The position numbers and the translations under genes are program-made. The notes beneath the pieces are model-generated. The model ran no database searches, was not told the DNA's origin, and saw only the letters and a program-made list of their open reading frames with translations. From Muribaculaceae bacterium (GTDB lineage Bacteria > Bacteroidota > Bacteroidia > Bacteroidales > Muribaculaceae), in contig JAMPGA010000003.1 in NCBI GenBank assembly GCA_023664185.1, forward strand, positions 62,001-126,000: a DNA stretch of 64,000 nt, in the 5' to 3' direction. This document shows positions 1 to 8,344 of the stretch, one piece after another (within the stretch, counting starts at the first letter, position 1; every line of letters begins with the position of its first letter).

Positions 1-77
1 GCAAGTTCCTCCTGCGACCATCCGCGATTTGCACGCAACCGTTTGATTGATTCACCTATTTGCTGTTGTAGTGCCAT
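1..77 (-). CDS. XRE-family HTH regulator, N-terminal fragment
   Basis: The first 25 residues are visible (MALQQQIGESIKRLRANRG, then WSQEEL) before the window ends. They match the first two helices of a Cro/C1-type (XRE) helix-turn-helix: an amphipathic helix with IKRLR, then the W-S-Q-E-E-L turn typical of these DNA-binding domains. XRE proteins are sequence-specific repressors or activators; the target cannot be told from this fragment. The start codon at 75-77 follows a strong promoter (86-116) by only a few bases, so the mRNA is probably almost leaderless. The HTH assignment is firm for so short a piece; anything beyond the HTH is unknown. Confidence 0.75.
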   Translation of the reverse strand, partial: MALQQQIGESIKRLRANRGWSQEEL

Positions 78-85
78 TTATACGG

Positions 86-116
86 CAAATGTACCACAAA
101 GAAAGCCTCAAATCAA
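86..116 (-). promoter_or_regulatory. Bacteroidetes-type promoter for the XRE gene
   Basis: Read on the minus strand, TTG (116-114), exactly 20 nt, then TACATTTG (93-86) fit the Bacteroidetes sigma-ABfr consensus TTG-N19-21-TAnnTTTG. Transcription should begin near position 80, leaving only a few nucleotides before the ATG at 77. Confidence 0.65.
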
Positions 117-160
117 CGGCCAATAGTGCACATTGGCTCGCTGTGCCTACCGCCAGCTCA

Positions 161-718
161 CTATTTCAATCGATTGAGTTGGATATACTCACTGATATCT
201 TTCTGATTATCCTCCTCATTATTCACTTCTTCAATCTCAACTAATTCGAAACTGTTGAACTCCACAGACTCAAACTCAATCGTATTATTCTTATATGTGT
301 AAGTGCTTGAATACCCACATCCCGTGCTGCCCGTCATGCTTCTGATATGATCCTCATTGCGATAAAACATGGTGTGGCCGCCACTGGTAGAAAGAATTTT
401 CCGGACAGTTCCATCCACAGCCAGATATACCCAAAGCTTTTTGTCAGCTTCACACGAACCGTTGACTATCCACAACTCCGGCACCCCGTCATTTGAGATG
501 TCGGCCAGGAAGTATTCCGAGTGGACAAACGGTTCACCTACAGAGTTTAGCGTATCGATTACAGCCTTAAACGGAATCAACAGAGCCTCATCGTCTTGCT
601 CCGAAGAATTAGCGCTCGACACCGAGTCAGCAATCTCCTCGGCCTCATGACCTTGACTGCGTGTTGAATCATTACAACCAAAACCTAAGATTGACAGAAT
701 GGGGAGTGTATTTATCAT
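161..718 (-). CDS. Hypothetical lipoprotein
   Basis: From the ATG at 718 the protein begins MINTLPILSILGFGCNDS: a hydrophobic stretch ending in a lipobox-like L-G-F-G-C, then a polar, acidic, Ser-rich linker typical of an exported lipoprotein. The body (about 185 aa) has one recognisable feature, the segment YFLADISNDGVPELWIVNG, which resembles the calcium-binding-like D-x-(N/D)-x-D-G-x-x-(E/D)-L motif of FG-GAP/VCBS or 'VCBS-like' lipoproteins. A longer frame starts at 787, but a well-formed promoter (739-771) lies inside that extension, so I use the downstream ATG. The n-region then lacks a positive charge, which is odd for a signal peptide; this is the main doubt about the start. Function unknown. 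It is transcribed divergently from the SIS-domain gene. Confidence 0.6.
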   Translation of the reverse strand: MINTLPILSILGFGCNDSTRSQGHEAEEIADSVSSANSSEQDDEALLIPFKAVIDTLNSVGEPFVHSEYFLADISNDGVPELWIVNGSCEADKKLWVYLAVDGTVRKILSTSGGHTMFYRNEDHIRSMTGSTGCGYSSTYTYKNNTIEFESVEFNSFELVEIEEVNNEEDNQKDISEYIQLNRLK

Positions 719-738
719 AGCAAAATATGTCTTTTTGA

Positions 739-771
739 CAAAGATAATAATAGATTTCCATTCCTGCAAAA
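739..771 (-). promoter_or_regulatory. Promoter for the lipoprotein gene
   Basis: On the minus strand TTTTG (771-767), 20 nt, then TATCTTTG (746-739) match the Bacteroidetes consensus exactly. It decides the start codon of the gene, since it lies downstream of the first in-frame ATG. Confidence 0.65.
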
Positions 772-800
772 CTACAAATGCCATCAAATGATGCTATTTA

Positions 801-830
801 TTCGTAAATCCGGATTTTTTTATAAATTTG
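801..830 (+). promoter_or_regulatory. Promoter for the SIS-domain gene
   Basis: TAAATTTG at 823-830 fits the -7 box; TTCG at 801-804 is a weak -33 element at 18-nt spacing. Transcription from here argues for the ATG at 851, not the upstream one at 788. Confidence 0.45.
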
Positions 831-850
831 CGTCAATAAATCAAGCTAAT

Positions 851-1858
851 ATGAAAGAAATACTCGCATATTCAGAAACCCTTATCAACTGGGGTAAACA
901 ACAAGATCTTAACTACCTCCGTAAATTCCTATTCTCGGAACCTAATCGGCCTCTTATCTGTATCGGTTCAGGAGGTTCGTTCTCCATTTGCAGACTCTAT
1001 GCAATACTATATGGCACGAAAGGGAGTATAAGTTATGCCATAACCCCTTACTCAGCATATAATCTCTCAGAGGAAGCAATCCGAAATAGCAAAATCCTTC
1101 TCATAAGCAATAGCGGTCACAACAAGGACATCATAGCCATTGCCAAACACTGCTCGGCTATCAATCCTATGTGGACAGCTAACATCACAAGCGCGGATGG
1201 CCCAAAGAATGACGTAAAGAATCATATAGTAGAATCCAACTCTTTCAACTTCAAGAGCGAATTCAAGGATGGCTTCATTTCTGTCGGCTCTGTCATTGGT
1301 AATTACGTCTTGTCTATAGCTGCCTTTAAGCCTAATTTTACGGCCACTGCGTCACACCCGGACTATGCTCATATCAATTTTTCTTCAGCCAAACACTTCA
1401 TCGTCCTCTATGGTGGTTGGGGCGAGCCTGCTGCCATAGACCTTGAAAGTAAGTTGGTTGAGACCGGCACTGCTACATGTGCAGTCAGCGACTTTCGTAA
1501 CTTCTGCCATGGGCGCTTCATCTTTCCCGGCAACCATTGTGGTCATAATAAAAAGACCGAAGTCCCCGACGATTGCATAGTTGTCTTACTCACTACACCT
1601 CGGGAAGCATCGTTTGCCAATAAGATTAGAGAGGTTCTTCCCGAGCGCTGTAGGATAGTTGAATTGTCCTCCAACTCAAAAGGAGCCGAATCGGCAATCG
1701 AACTTCTTATCTCTGCTTCTTATCTTGCCAATGAGGTGTGTAGACAGCAAGGGATCAAACCAATGAGTCCTGCCAACTTCGGAGGAATTGATAAACGTCG
1801 GCCTGCAAACATTCCCTACATCTCCGATCTTAAAGCGTCAGGTCCACTTTCTATATAA
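851..1858 (+). CDS. SIS-domain protein, sugar-isomerase-like
   Basis: About 335 aa from the ATG at 851. The N-terminal half has I-G-S-G-G-S-F-S (about residues 37-44), the phosphate-binding turn of SIS domains, and L-L-I-S-N-S-G-H, the second SIS Ser-rich strand. The C-terminal half holds a second SIS-like unit with YGGWGEPAAIDLESKL and F-R-N-F-C-H-G-R-F. This matches the GlmS/fructosamine-deglycase arrangement in which E-x-K-L and H-G lie at the active site. SIS proteins bind phosphorylated sugars for isomerisation, deglycation or regulation; substrate unknown here. No glutaminase domain is present, so it is not GlmS. The neighbours (XRE, WG-repeat, WYL-like) look accessory and give no pathway. 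The in-frame ATG at 788 is rejected because the promoter lies within that extension. Confidence 0.7.
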   Translation: MKEILAYSETLINWGKQQDLNYLRKFLFSEPNRPLICIGSGGSFSICRLYAILYGTKGSISYAITPYSAYNLSEEAIRNSKILLISNSGHNKDIIAIAKHCSAINPMWTANITSADGPKNDVKNHIVESNSFNFKSEFKDGFISVGSVIGNYVLSIAAFKPNFTATASHPDYAHINFSSAKHFIVLYGGWGEPAAIDLESKLVETGTATCAVSDFRNFCHGRFIFPGNHCGHNKKTEVPDDCIVVLLTTPREASFANKIREVLPERCRIVELSSNSKGAESAIELLISASYLANEVCRQQGIKPMSPANFGGIDKRRPANIPYISDLKASGPLSI

Positions 1859-1901
1859 GGCGCCAGATTCTAAACCGTGTAGAATATTTCCCGTTTTCAT
1901 T

Positions 1902-1976
1902 TTAGAGCCAGTCCCATAATATATGTTAACGCTGTGGTCGCTTCGGCATTAACATATATTATGGAACCGGCTCTTA
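1902..1976. repeat. Inverted-repeat element, copy A (75 bp)
   Basis: Left arm TTAGAGCCAGTCCCATAA... (1902-1932) and right arm ending ...GGCTCTTA (1947-1976) are reverse complements with a few mismatches, around a core of about 14 nt. The arms match those of copies B (17911-18082) and C (33455-33626), so this looks like an internally deleted member. It sits between two convergent genes. The last three bases, TTA, are the stop codon of the minus-strand gene at 1974-2426. No coding potential. Confidence 0.85.
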
Positions 1977-2426
1977 CTCAAGGACGCGTTCTATCCACTT
2001 GAGTCCCATTAGGTTCGGATGGTCAATTGGCTTAGTAAAGAAACCAACAGGTAGCACGGTATAATCCATACCACATCCTTCAACCTTTTCCTCGGCAGCC
2101 TCAAACACACTTGCCCCTTTCTGCAAAGTGAAATCAGAATCATCTAATGTGATGTCTGAGTTTTCTATCGTATTTAAAGGCACGCGTTTCAGAGTGTATA
2201 CACTGTATTGCACATCGTCAAGACCATGGGTCAGGATATCTTCCCGAATCAAATCCGCCACTTCGGATACCGATTTCGGGGCTTCGTCATCGTCATCGTC
2301 TACGAGTTCCTCAAAAACATCCTCTGCAATACGGGCTATTGCGCTATCGCCGAGCTCCGCAAAGACGGTATAAGTTTCTTCAATCCGGAGGAGTACCCAA
2401 ATATACTTGTTTTCCATACCTGACAT
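1974..2426 (-). CDS. Hypothetical acidic protein
   Basis: 150 aa, not recognised. It is soluble, with no signal peptide or membrane segment, and has a strongly acidic run (E-L-V-D-D-D-D-D-E-A, about residues 40-49) in the middle. Its start codon follows the stop of the WG-repeat gene directly (TAA at 2427-2429, ATG at 2424-2426), so the two are almost certainly co-transcribed and probably translationally coupled. Its stop codon is contributed by the outermost bases of repeat copy A. The Met at residue 4 is an alternative start. A partner or immunity-type protein for the WG-repeat protein would be a guess from position only. Confidence 0.6.
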   Translation of the reverse strand: MSGMENKYIWVLLRIEETYTVFAELGDSAIARIAEDVFEELVDDDDDEAPKSVSEVADLIREDILTHGLDDVQYSVYTLKRVPLNTIENSDITLDDSDFTLQKGASVFEAAEEKVEGCGMDYTVLPVGFFTKPIDHPNLMGLKWIERVLE

Positions 2427-2987
2427 TTATTCTTCATCGAATAGCCACGACTGAACACAGTCGGTGGTATCTGTTACGCAGTCCAAATTCTTATTAAGGA
2501 AATACTTACAACCATCTTTGATCACTACGGCACGATGCTTTTCATCGGCTTCAACGGCATCGAAGACAGGCTCAACAATATGACCTGTTGCATCGGTAAG
2601 TCCCCATTTGCCATCTTTTGTCGTCCAGAATATATCAAGGTCGGGCTGAATCGAGTCATATATGGCAGGAAGGATAATATCCCCCGCGTTTCCTGCCAAA
2701 CCCCACTTGTCCCCTTTCCTGAACAAGACAGGCGTGATACATTTAACTCCGGCGGGGATAATTTCATCTGCGCTGAATATCTCCGTTCCCTTATCACTTA
2801 AGAGAAAGCTTCTGCCATCACGCAAAGTAATGGCAAATGCATGGTATAAGTTGAATCTGTGAAACTCCTTTACTCTGGAGTATTTGGCCGGCACAATCAC
2901 CCTGCCGTTAGGGTCTACAACCCCTTCCAAGCCGTTCTCATTGAAGCGGCGGTTAGGTACATGGGTATTAAAATCATCTTTCATCAT
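2427..2987 (-). CDS. WG-repeat protein
   Basis: 186 aa with three to four WG-type repeats: G-L-E-G-V-V-D-P-N-G-R-V-I-V-P-A-K-Y-S near residue 18, GDKWGLAGNAGDIILPAIYD near 95, and DGKWGLTDATGHIVEPVFD near 123. The pattern (WG-(L/V)-x-(D/N)-x-x-G-x-(I/V)-(L/V)-P-x-x-Y/F-D) is the KWG/WG repeat, which forms beta-propeller- or beta-solenoid-like binding surfaces and is common in Bacteroidetes. There is no signal peptide, so it is probably cytoplasmic. It is the first gene of a two-gene unit with the acidic protein downstream. Ligand unknown. Confidence 0.75.
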   Translation of the reverse strand: MMKDDFNTHVPNRRFNENGLEGVVDPNGRVIVPAKYSRVKEFHRFNLYHAFAITLRDGRSFLLSDKGTEIFSADEIIPAGVKCITPVLFRKGDKWGLAGNAGDIILPAIYDSIQPDLDIFWTTKDGKWGLTDATGHIVEPVFDAVEADEKHRAVVIKDGCKYFLNKNLDCVTDTTDCVQSWLFDEE

Positions 2988-3071
2988 GTCAATGATTTGA
3001 TTATTGTTATATAATAGTTACATGTAATCGTGAAAACCAATCCTGGTTTCCTGGGATGGGGAATCACTCCG

Positions 3072-3254
3072 TTATCCGAAGAAAAACTCCAGTATAATTC
3101 CGGCCAACCATATGAGGCCGAGCATTACTCCCAACAGGACTATTGTAAGGACAAGTTGCAGCAGGAATCCCGTGAATGAAGGGAAATAGGCCTGTGATTC
3201 GTTTTCGTTGAGGAGGAGATAGGTATCGTCGCTCGATTTTCTCATTACTCTCAT
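3072..3254 (-). CDS. Small membrane protein
   Basis: 60 aa: about 30 polar residues at the N terminus with R-K-S-S-D-D-T-Y-L-L-L-N-E-N-E, then one long hydrophobic segment (about residues 30-58, rich in L/V/I/G) ending in F-F-F-G. This is a plausible single-pass or hairpin membrane protein. It has its own -7 box (TAACTTTG on the minus strand, 3320-3313) at a sensible distance. Family not recognised. A frame-shifted longer frame (3064-3315) has no such organisation. Moderate confidence because of the short length. Confidence 0.5.
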   Translation of the reverse strand: MRVMRKSSDDTYLLLNENESQAYFPSFTGFLLQLVLTIVLLGVMLGLIWLAGIILEFFFG

Positions 3255-3312
3255 AGCGGTAATTTATTTGGTTAACTAAGTTTATCTTGCCATCCTTTTT
3301 TGTTTGACATTG

Positions 3313-3342
3313 CAAAGTTAAAGCGTCAAAAGTTCCTTAAAC
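3313..3342 (-). promoter_or_regulatory. Putative promoter for the small membrane protein
   Basis: TAACTTTG on the minus strand at 3320-3313 fits the -7 box. The -33 element is weak (TTT near 3341-3339, 18-nt spacing). Confidence 0.4.
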
Positions 3343-3410
3343 AGATTTTATAAAAAAAACATTATTTTTTCTGATAGCTATACTGACTGATCATGGGACA
3401 GACCTTTAGA

Positions 3411-3442
3411 TTTGTCCATATCGCTCAGAATTACTATCTTTG
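3411..3442 (+). promoter_or_regulatory. Promoter for the 608-aa WYL-like gene
   Basis: TTTG (3411-3414), 20 nt, then TATCTTTG (3435-3442) is a full match to the Bacteroidetes consensus. The gene starts 38 nt further on. Confidence 0.7.
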
Positions 3443-3479
3443 TGCGTAACCAGTCCCCTCACAAAAAATCAGATTTCAT

Positions 3480-5306
3480 ATGGCAAAAGATAAAGAAAAG
3501 ACTTCCCCCTCATTCTCACAGGCATCTCTATTAAAAGAGTTGAGACAAAAATTAAAAGAATTCCGTCAAAATAACTCCGTCACTCAGCAATCAGATGATG
3601 GAGATTTAGTAAAAGTGCCCAACGTTTTAACCCACTCTATCTTCCCTGAATTCAGCACTAAAAAGGATGACTTATGCTTTAAGATTGGAGATCGCAATTT
3701 GTCGCCAGAAGATGCTGAGTGTATTTATGATATTCTAAATCAAACCTGGGCTGAAGAGCTTAACTTATTGGGACGCAAAAGAATCTCTGATGATTTAAAG
3801 ACGCTTGTTGTTGAAAATCTCGCTAATAATGGCTACTCCTTCTCTACCGACGATTTCAGTGATATTATAAGAGTTGCAAGAAAAATAAGAAATAATAGGA
3901 AAAAGGAAGAATGTGATATCAGCACATATCGGCAAGCATCATTGAATAATTATGACTACGAAAGGCTTAAGGCAGAGTATTCTGAATTATCCTGTGTCAC
4001 AGGAGAATCAACATCTGAATGCCTTCCGGTGCTAAGCTCTATAATCCGGGAAGCAAAATCCGGGGAGGATGATGATTATCCCGGTAGGCATCTCGATTTC
4101 AGCAATATAAAGGGACGGACAGCATGGAGGTATCAGTGTCTGCGTATTATGGATGAAAAGTTGTATACCACCGAAACAGCTGTATCTGATGATGAAATGA
4201 GTGACTACATCATTGATAAAGCGAATAAACTCGGCATCTTGATAGATAATGCCAAGACTTCGAACCTGAATAATCGATTGGCTAAGAATTATGTAATTCT
4301 TGACCAACTGATTTCTGTGGAACATAATGCCGGCTGCAGACAGGATTATGAAAGCAACGTCTACTGCCGTGGGCGAAGGGGACACATATATAACACGGTT
4401 TCGCCGGATAGCCATGAGAGAGTGACTGCCTTCAAGGTTGTGTACACTTACTATGAGGCAATTGCAATAAAGAAAGAACTCGAAGCTGTTATTGCCAAAT
4501 TTTTCAATGGTGACATAGAGAAATTCTCAGAAAATTACCCATTGCTTGCATCGCTCTATAATTTCGATAAAATCATAGAATCACATTTGGCGAACAAACA
4601 AAAGACTAATAAGTACTATGACGCAATAGTGGTGAATTATCTGCCAGTCGACAAAGCTGAACTGAAAAAGACAATAGAGAACGTAATAGCGACAGGACAG
4701 ACAATCACCATCAGAGAAAATGGGATAGAAACAAATTTTCGGCCAATAAAAATTAATAAAAAAGGCAGGAAATGGGCTCTTTTAGCCAAAGATGTAGCTA
4801 CCAGAGTGTTGTCACAAATAACTCCGGAAAGACTTGCCAATGCAACGCTTAATGCAACAAAATGGATATTTGACGCCAATGATGATGAAGAATCATTCGA
4901 GGATGGCATCATCGGTCTCGGTTCTCTCTATGATGGAACACCTAAAAAAGTAACGTTGTCACTGACACAGCGTAACACTGAAATCGACATAGTTAGGAAC
5001 TCAATGTTGTTTAAACAACTCAAGCCGGTCACTACCGACTCATACATCAAGAGAAACAACTATGAAGACTCTGGTACTGAGTTTCTTACGATAATATGTA
5101 CAGTGTATATCAATGACGATTTTTTCAAAGAGGTTTTTGACTTCGATACAAATGGTCATCTTATCGATATCGGACCCGACGATGTGAGAAGCTCATACGC
5201 TTCTTATTTTGAGCGACGCTCGGGAAAGAAGAAATGGATCCCTTACCAAGACCGTCCATTAACAAACAAGGTGATCAAGGCGGGCAAACGCGGCATGAAG
5301 GAGTGA
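3480..5306 (+). CDS. 608-aa protein with divergent WYL-like C-terminal half
   Basis: The N-terminal third is charged, begins with a short coiled-coil-like stretch (LLKELRQKLKEFRQ), and is not recognised. From about residue 395 the order of segments resembles a WYL domain. L-K-K-T-I-E-N-V-I-A-T-G-Q-T-I-T-I corresponds to the leading helix and strand, N-F-R-P-I-K-I to the strand with the conserved P, and K-W-A-L-L-A-K-D sits where W-Y-L-x-A-x-D is usual. A WCX-like tail follows: K-K-V-T-L-S-L, later I-N-D-D-F-F-K-E-V-F-D-F, and IGPDDVRSSYASYF near residue 580. WYL proteins are often ligand-responsive regulators, frequently near defence genes, but a clear winged HTH is not visible and the second WYL residue is Ala, so function is open. 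The gene is AT-richer than the later part of the window and ends at a two-way terminator. Confidence 0.55.
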   Translation: MAKDKEKTSPSFSQASLLKELRQKLKEFRQNNSVTQQSDDGDLVKVPNVLTHSIFPEFSTKKDDLCFKIGDRNLSPEDAECIYDILNQTWAEELNLLGRKRISDDLKTLVVENLANNGYSFSTDDFSDIIRVARKIRNNRKKEECDISTYRQASLNNYDYERLKAEYSELSCVTGESTSECLPVLSSIIREAKSGEDDDYPGRHLDFSNIKGRTAWRYQCLRIMDEKLYTTETAVSDDEMSDYIIDKANKLGILIDNAKTSNLNNRLAKNYVILDQLISVEHNAGCRQDYESNVYCRGRRGHIYNTVSPDSHERVTAFKVVYTYYEAIAIKKELEAVIAKFFNGDIEKFSENYPLLASLYNFDKIIESHLANKQKTNKYYDAIVVNYLPVDKAELKKTIENVIATGQTITIRENGIETNFRPIKINKKGRKWALLAKDVATRVLSQITPERLANATLNATKWIFDANDDEESFEDGIIGLGSLYDGTPKKVTLSLTQRNTEIDIVRNSMLFKQLKPVTTDSYIKRNNYEDSGTEFLTIICTVYINDDFFKEVFDFDTNGHLIDIGPDDVRSSYASYFERRSGKKKWIPYQDRPLTNKVIKAGKRGMKE

Positions 5307-5417
5307 CTATCCAATAGCTATACACCCGCCTCAAAAATCCATACAACTTTTTGTACACTTTTTCGTTCATTTGTACACACAAAATGATGCCAAATGCACG
5401 AACCCCCTAAGAACACA

Positions 5418-5457
5418 TTAGGCTGTAACCTCCTTTTTATCGGAGCGTTACAGCCTA
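5418..5457. terminator. Two-way terminator hairpin
   Basis: TTAGGCTGTAACCTCC and GGAGCGTTACAGCCTAA (one bulge) form a long stem around a T-rich loop between two convergent genes, the WYL-like gene and ppdK. Confidence 0.7.
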
Positions 5458-5483
5458 ACTATCTGTTATATAGCGTTAACCGC

Positions 5484-8198
5484 TTAATCCTCTATGGCAG
5501 CCTGGGCCGCTGAGACGCGGGCGATGGGGACGCGGAAGGGTGAGCAGGAGACGTAGTTCATGCCGAGTTTGGCACAGAACTTAACTGACGAGGGTTCGCC
5601 GCCGTGTTCGCCGCAGATGCCGACTTTGAGGTCGGGATTTGTGGCTCGACCCTTTTCTACGCCCATCTTGACGAGCTGGCCTACTCCTTCCTGATCGAGA
5701 ACTTCGAAGGGATCGGTCTTGATAATTCCGTGCTCCTTGTAGAATTTGAGGAACTTGGGAGCATCGTCGCGCGAGAAGCCGAAGGTCATCTGTGTGAGGT
5801 CGTTTGTGCCGAATGAGAAGAATTCGGCTACCTCGGCGATCTGGTTGGCCACGAGGGCTGCGCGAGGCACTTCGATCATGGTGCCGACTTTGTAGGTTAC
5901 AGTATGGCCTACTTCCTCAAACACCTTGGCTGCTGTGAGATGGATGACTTCGGCCTGGTTCTGTATCTCTTTGAGGGAGCCTACGAGAGGTATCATGATT
6001 TCGGGGTGCACATCTATTCCGCGTGCCTTGACGGCGAGGGCGGCTTCGATGATGGCACGTGTCTGCATCTCGGTGATTTCGGGGTATGTGATGCCCAGAC
6101 GGCAACCACGGTGTCCGAGCATGGGGTTGAACTCTTCGAGTGAGTCTACCTTGGCTTTTACTTCTTCGAGTGTGAGACCCATTTCCTCAGCGAGCTCTTT
6201 CTGTGTGGCTGTCTGATGAGGCACGAATTCGTGCAGAGGGGGATCGAGAAGACGGATTGTCACTCCGTAGCCGTCCATGGCTTCAAAGATCCCTTCGAAG
6301 TCGCCACGCTGCATGGGGAGGAGCTTGGCGAGTGCGCGACGACGACCTTCTACGTCGGACGAGAGAATCATCTCACGCACGGCCTTGATGCGATCGCCTT
6401 CGAAGAACATGTGTTCTGTGCGGCATAGGCCGATGCCCTGTGCGCCGAATTCGCGTGCTTTTTTGGCATCGCGGGGTGAGTCGGCATTTGTGCGGACGAG
6501 GGTCTTGGTATATTTGGCCGCCAGATTCATGATGGCGCCAAAGTCGCCTCCGAGTTCGGGGTCGGTTGTGGGAACCTGGCCGTCGTATACGTCGCCGGTC
6601 GAGCCGTTGAGCGAGATCCAGTCTCCTTCCCTGTAGGTCTTTCCGCCCATCGCTACGGTCTTGGCTTTGTAGTCGACGTTGATTTCGCCGGCACCTGATA
6701 CGCAGCATTTACCCATGCCACGAGCCACAACGGCTGCGTGAGAGGTCATGCCGCCACGCATTGTGAGGATGCCCTGAGCCACGGCCATACCACGAAGATC
6801 CTCGGGAGAGGTCTCGATGCGTACAAGGACCACTTTGCGTTTTTTCTCTGCCCATGATTCTGCATCGTCGGCCGAGAATACGATCTGGCCACATGCTGCA
6901 CCAGGAGATGCGGGCAGACCCTTGGCTACGACTTTGGTGCGCTTGAGAGCGGCCTTATCGAATACGGGGTGGAGAAGCTCGTCGAGTTTCTGGGGTTCCA
7001 TGCGCAGCAGGGCTGTCTTCTCGTCGATTTCGCCTGCACGCAGAAGATCCATGGCTATCTTCACCATGGCGGCGCCTGTGCGCTTGCCGTTGCGGGTCTG
7101 GAGCATCCAGAGTTTGCCGTCCTGGATGGTGAACTCCATGTCCTGCATGTCTTTGTAATAGTCCTCGAGTTTGCCGGCGATGGCTATGAGCTCTGCGGCG
7201 CATACGGGCATTGACTCCTCAAGTGAGGGGTATTTAGCCACACGCTCTGCCTCTGATATTCCCTGGAGGGCAGCCCAGCGGCGTGAGCCTTCGACGGTGA
7301 TCTGCTGAGGTGTACGGATACCGGCCACCACATCCTCGCCCTGTGCGTTGATGAGATACTCGCCGTTGAATATGTTTTCGCCAGTGGCTGCGTCGCGACT
7401 GAAAGCCACACCCGTAGCCGAGTTGTTGCCCATGTTGCCATAGACCATAGCCTGAACGTTGACGGCTGTACCCCACTCTTCGGGTATCTGGTTCATGCGG
7501 CGATAGATGATGGCGCGTTCGTTCATCCAAGAGTCAAACACGGCGCAGATGCCACCCCAGAGCTGTTCCCAAGCATCATCGGGGAAGTCTTTTCCGGTAA
7601 AGTCTTTAACAGCAGTCTTGAAGAGTTTCACGAGCTGCTTGAGGTCGTCTACATTAAGCTCTGTGTCAAGTTTCACACCCTTTTCAGCCTTGACCTTGTC
7701 CATGATCTCCTCGAAGGGATCGATATCGGTCTTCGACTTGGGCTTCATGCCGAGCACCACGTCGCCATACATCTGCACGAAGCGGCGGTAGCTGTCCCAT
7801 GCGAAGCGGGGGTTGCCGCTCTTTTCGGCGAGCGAAGCCACTGTGGCGTCGTTCATGCCGAGATTGAGCACGGTGTCCATCATGCCGGGCATAGATGCGC
7901 GGGCACCCGAACGTACTGAAACGAGCAGAGGGTTGGAGGGGTCGTTAAACTTCTTGCCTGTGAGCTTCTCTACATGCTCGATGGCTGCGTGGACATCTTT
8001 TTCAAGACGCTTCACTACTTCGTCGCGGCCATACTGGGTATATTCGGTGCAGACCTCGGTTGTAATGGTGAAACCGGGAGGCACGGGCATACCGAGAAGG
8101 TTCATTTCGGCAAGGTTGGCACCTTTGCCGCCAAGGAGATTGCGCATCGAGGCGTTGCCCTCAGCTTTGCCGTCTCCAAACGTATAAACTCTTTTCAT
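5484..8198 (-). CDS. ppdK: Pyruvate, phosphate dikinase
   Basis: 904 aa, usual for the family. It interconverts pyruvate + ATP + Pi and PEP + AMP + PPi in the cytoplasm, and in anaerobic Bacteroidetes can serve glycolysis or gluconeogenesis. The N-terminal ATP-grasp nucleotide-binding domain starts with R-N-L-L-G-G-K-G-A-N-L-A-E-M. The swivelling phosphohistidine domain has G-G-M-T-S-H-A-A-V-V-A-R-G-M-G with catalytic His near 487. The C-terminal PEP-binding TIM barrel has the R-x-x-L-D-P-P-L-H-E-F-V-P loop and G-I-C-G-E-H-G-G-E-P-S-S with the active-site Cys near 862. Those motifs (not PpsA-type) and the length separate it from PEP synthase. It is monocistronic, with a strong promoter and a leader of about 70 nt, and is convergent with the WYL-like gene. 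Confidence 0.97.
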   Translation of the reverse strand: MKRVYTFGDGKAEGNASMRNLLGGKGANLAEMNLLGMPVPPGFTITTEVCTEYTQYGRDEVVKRLEKDVHAAIEHVEKLTGKKFNDPSNPLLVSVRSGARASMPGMMDTVLNLGMNDATVASLAEKSGNPRFAWDSYRRFVQMYGDVVLGMKPKSKTDIDPFEEIMDKVKAEKGVKLDTELNVDDLKQLVKLFKTAVKDFTGKDFPDDAWEQLWGGICAVFDSWMNERAIIYRRMNQIPEEWGTAVNVQAMVYGNMGNNSATGVAFSRDAATGENIFNGEYLINAQGEDVVAGIRTPQQITVEGSRRWAALQGISEAERVAKYPSLEESMPVCAAELIAIAGKLEDYYKDMQDMEFTIQDGKLWMLQTRNGKRTGAAMVKIAMDLLRAGEIDEKTALLRMEPQKLDELLHPVFDKAALKRTKVVAKGLPASPGAACGQIVFSADDAESWAEKKRKVVLVRIETSPEDLRGMAVAQGILTMRGGMTSHAAVVARGMGKCCVSGAGEINVDYKAKTVAMGGKTYREGDWISLNGSTGDVYDGQVPTTDPELGGDFGAIMNLAAKYTKTLVRTNADSPRDAKKAREFGAQGIGLCRTEHMFFEGDRIKAVREMILSSDVEGRRRALAKLLPMQRGDFEGIFEAMDGYGVTIRLLDPPLHEFVPHQTATQKELAEEMGLTLEEVKAKVDSLEEFNPMLGHRGCRLGITYPEITEMQTRAIIEAALAVKARGIDVHPEIMIPLVGSLKEIQNQAEVIHLTAAKVFEEVGHTVTYKVGTMIEVPRAALVANQIAEVAEFFSFGTNDLTQMTFGFSRDDAPKFLKFYKEHGIIKTDPFEVLDQEGVGQLVKMGVEKGRATNPDLKVGICGEHGGEPSSVKFCAKLGMNYVSCSPFRVPIARVSAAQAAIED

Positions 8199-8277
8199 AT
8201 TAATAATTAGTATTGATAATTTGTTTTATGTTCCGAGATTAAACAGGTATTGCAGTTGTTTGTGCTGTTATGATTTG

Positions 8278-8308
8278 CAAAGATAGTTATTTTTCATACT
8301 CGTGTCAA
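8278..8308 (-). promoter_or_regulatory. Promoter for ppdK
   Basis: On the minus strand TTG (8308-8306), exactly 20 nt, then TATCTTTG (8285-8278). Transcription would start near 8271, about 70 nt before the ATG. Confidence 0.75.
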
Positions 8309-8344
8309 TTTTTTTGGGTATCTTTACAAAAATTTCATACTCTT

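Noticed and set aside
788-850. Upstream ATG for the SIS-domain gene
   Set aside because: The -7 box TAAATTTG lies inside this extension, and the protein similarity begins after the ATG at 851.
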